Positions 5,749-5,890 of a stretch of 5,890 nucleotides of DNA are shown here, piece after piece. The DNA lies in assembly GCA_046080125.1 (NCBI GenBank), contig JBJTTJ010000007.1, forward strand, positions 1 through 5,890, written 5' to 3'. Position numbers and translations under genes: made by a program. Below the pieces are notes generated by a model. That model ran no database searches. It was not told the origin of the DNA and saw only the letters and a program-made list of their open reading frames with translations. The stretch is from Cuspidothrix sp046080125. Lineage in GTDB: Bacteria > Cyanobacteriota > Cyanobacteriia > Cyanobacteriales > Nostocaceae. Every line of letters starts with the position of its first letter. The first letter of the stretch is position 1.

Positions 5749-5765
5749 CAGAACCTAACTAGACA
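5731..5765. repeat. Interrupted palindrome at the right side of the IS remnant
   Basis: TGTCTAG (5731-5737) is the exact reverse complement of CTAGACA (5759-5765). Inside it, GGTT (5737-5740) can pair with AACC (5752-5755), leaving a small bulge. IS200/IS605 elements carry subterminal hairpins just downstream of tnpB, so this may be the old right-end hairpin. It lies about 70 bp before pyrH and could instead act in that gene's leader. Confidence 0.45.
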
Positions 5766-5795
5766 CAGATAGTCACTCTACTGTTATCTTAAATT

Positions 5796-5800
5796 GGAGG
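5796..5800 (+). promoter_or_regulatory. GGAGG Shine-Dalgarno-like motif displaced from the pyrH start
   Basis: GGAGG ends 32 nt before the pyrH ATG at 5833, too far to serve that codon directly. It is 3 nt from TTG 5804, which opens a four-codon frame ending at TGA 5816. It is 14 nt from TTG 5815, which is in frame with pyrH and would add six residues (L/M-IKRNF). The conserved MGTNYRR start favours ATG 5833. Confidence 0.35.
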
Positions 5801-5832
5801 CAATTGCAACTTTTTTGATAAAGCGGAACTTC

Positions 5833-5890
5833 ATGGGAACGAATTACCGACGGGTTTTACTGAAACTGAGCGGTGAAGCCTTAATGGGCA
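5833..5890 (+). CDS. pyrH: Uridylate (UMP) kinase, N-terminal part; continues past the window
   Basis: Nineteen codons are visible, beginning MGTNYRRVLLKLSGEALMG. This is the typical opening of cyanobacterial PyrH, including the KLSGEAL nucleotide-binding motif of the amino acid kinase fold (Lys11, Ser13, Gly14). The enzyme phosphorylates UMP to UDP with ATP in the cytoplasm, in pyrimidine nucleotide synthesis, and in bacteria it is usually an essential, UTP-inhibited hexamer. The gene is cut by the window edge, so downstream neighbours such as frr, often next to pyrH in bacteria, cannot be seen. Upstream is decayed transposon sequence rather than another pyrimidine or translation gene, so its promoter probably lies in or near 5740-5830, though no clear -35/-10 pair was recognised. 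Confidence 0.93.
   Translation, partial: MGTNYRRVLLKLSGEALMG

Overview
The window looks like part of a filamentous (Nostocales-type) cyanobacterial chromosome. It is AT-rich and carries two HIP1 octamers (GCGATCGC, at 2359 and 3946). It also has a TTCCCTG tandem repeat of the kind scattered through Nostoc/Anabaena intergenic DNA, an IS200/IS605-type TnpB relic containing a small dispersed repeat, a tRNA gene without an encoded CCA end, and at the right edge the first 19 codons of a cyanobacterial-looking pyrH. The species cannot be named from the sequence alone.

Layout, left to right. Positions 1-136 are a leader with two hairpins and a clear GGAGG ribosome binding site. Positions 137-2281 (+) encode a 714-residue membrane-anchored protein: signal-like segment, one transmembrane helix, about 350 residues of coiled coil and six TPR repeats. 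Part of the coil is a regular 29-residue repeat. Positions 2282-2606 hold no protein gene but contain tRNA-Gly(CCC) on the minus strand with its own promoter. Positions 2607-4049 (+) encode a TM0106-family protein that fuses a Cas4/RecB-like nuclease domain with four cysteines to a DEDD-type RNase H-fold exonuclease domain. Positions 4138-5313 (+) encode an exported protein of the 'esterase-like activity of phytase' family. Directly behind its stop codon lies the 3' third of a tnpB gene (about 5319-5748), decayed at both ends. pyrH (UMP kinase) starts at 5833 and leaves the window.

Nothing indicates that these genes form one pathway. All protein genes are on the plus strand, but they are separated by gaps with their own leaders, a divergent tRNA or transposon debris, so each is probably its own unit; the nuclease and phytase-like genes (88 bp apart) could be co-transcribed. 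No CRISPR array, cas operon or recognisable defence island is present. The most unusual items are the 29-residue/87-bp repeat with its 174-bp higher-order period, the apparently altered PD-(D/E)XK active site in the nuclease domain, and a dispersed repeat inserted in frame in the TnpB relic.
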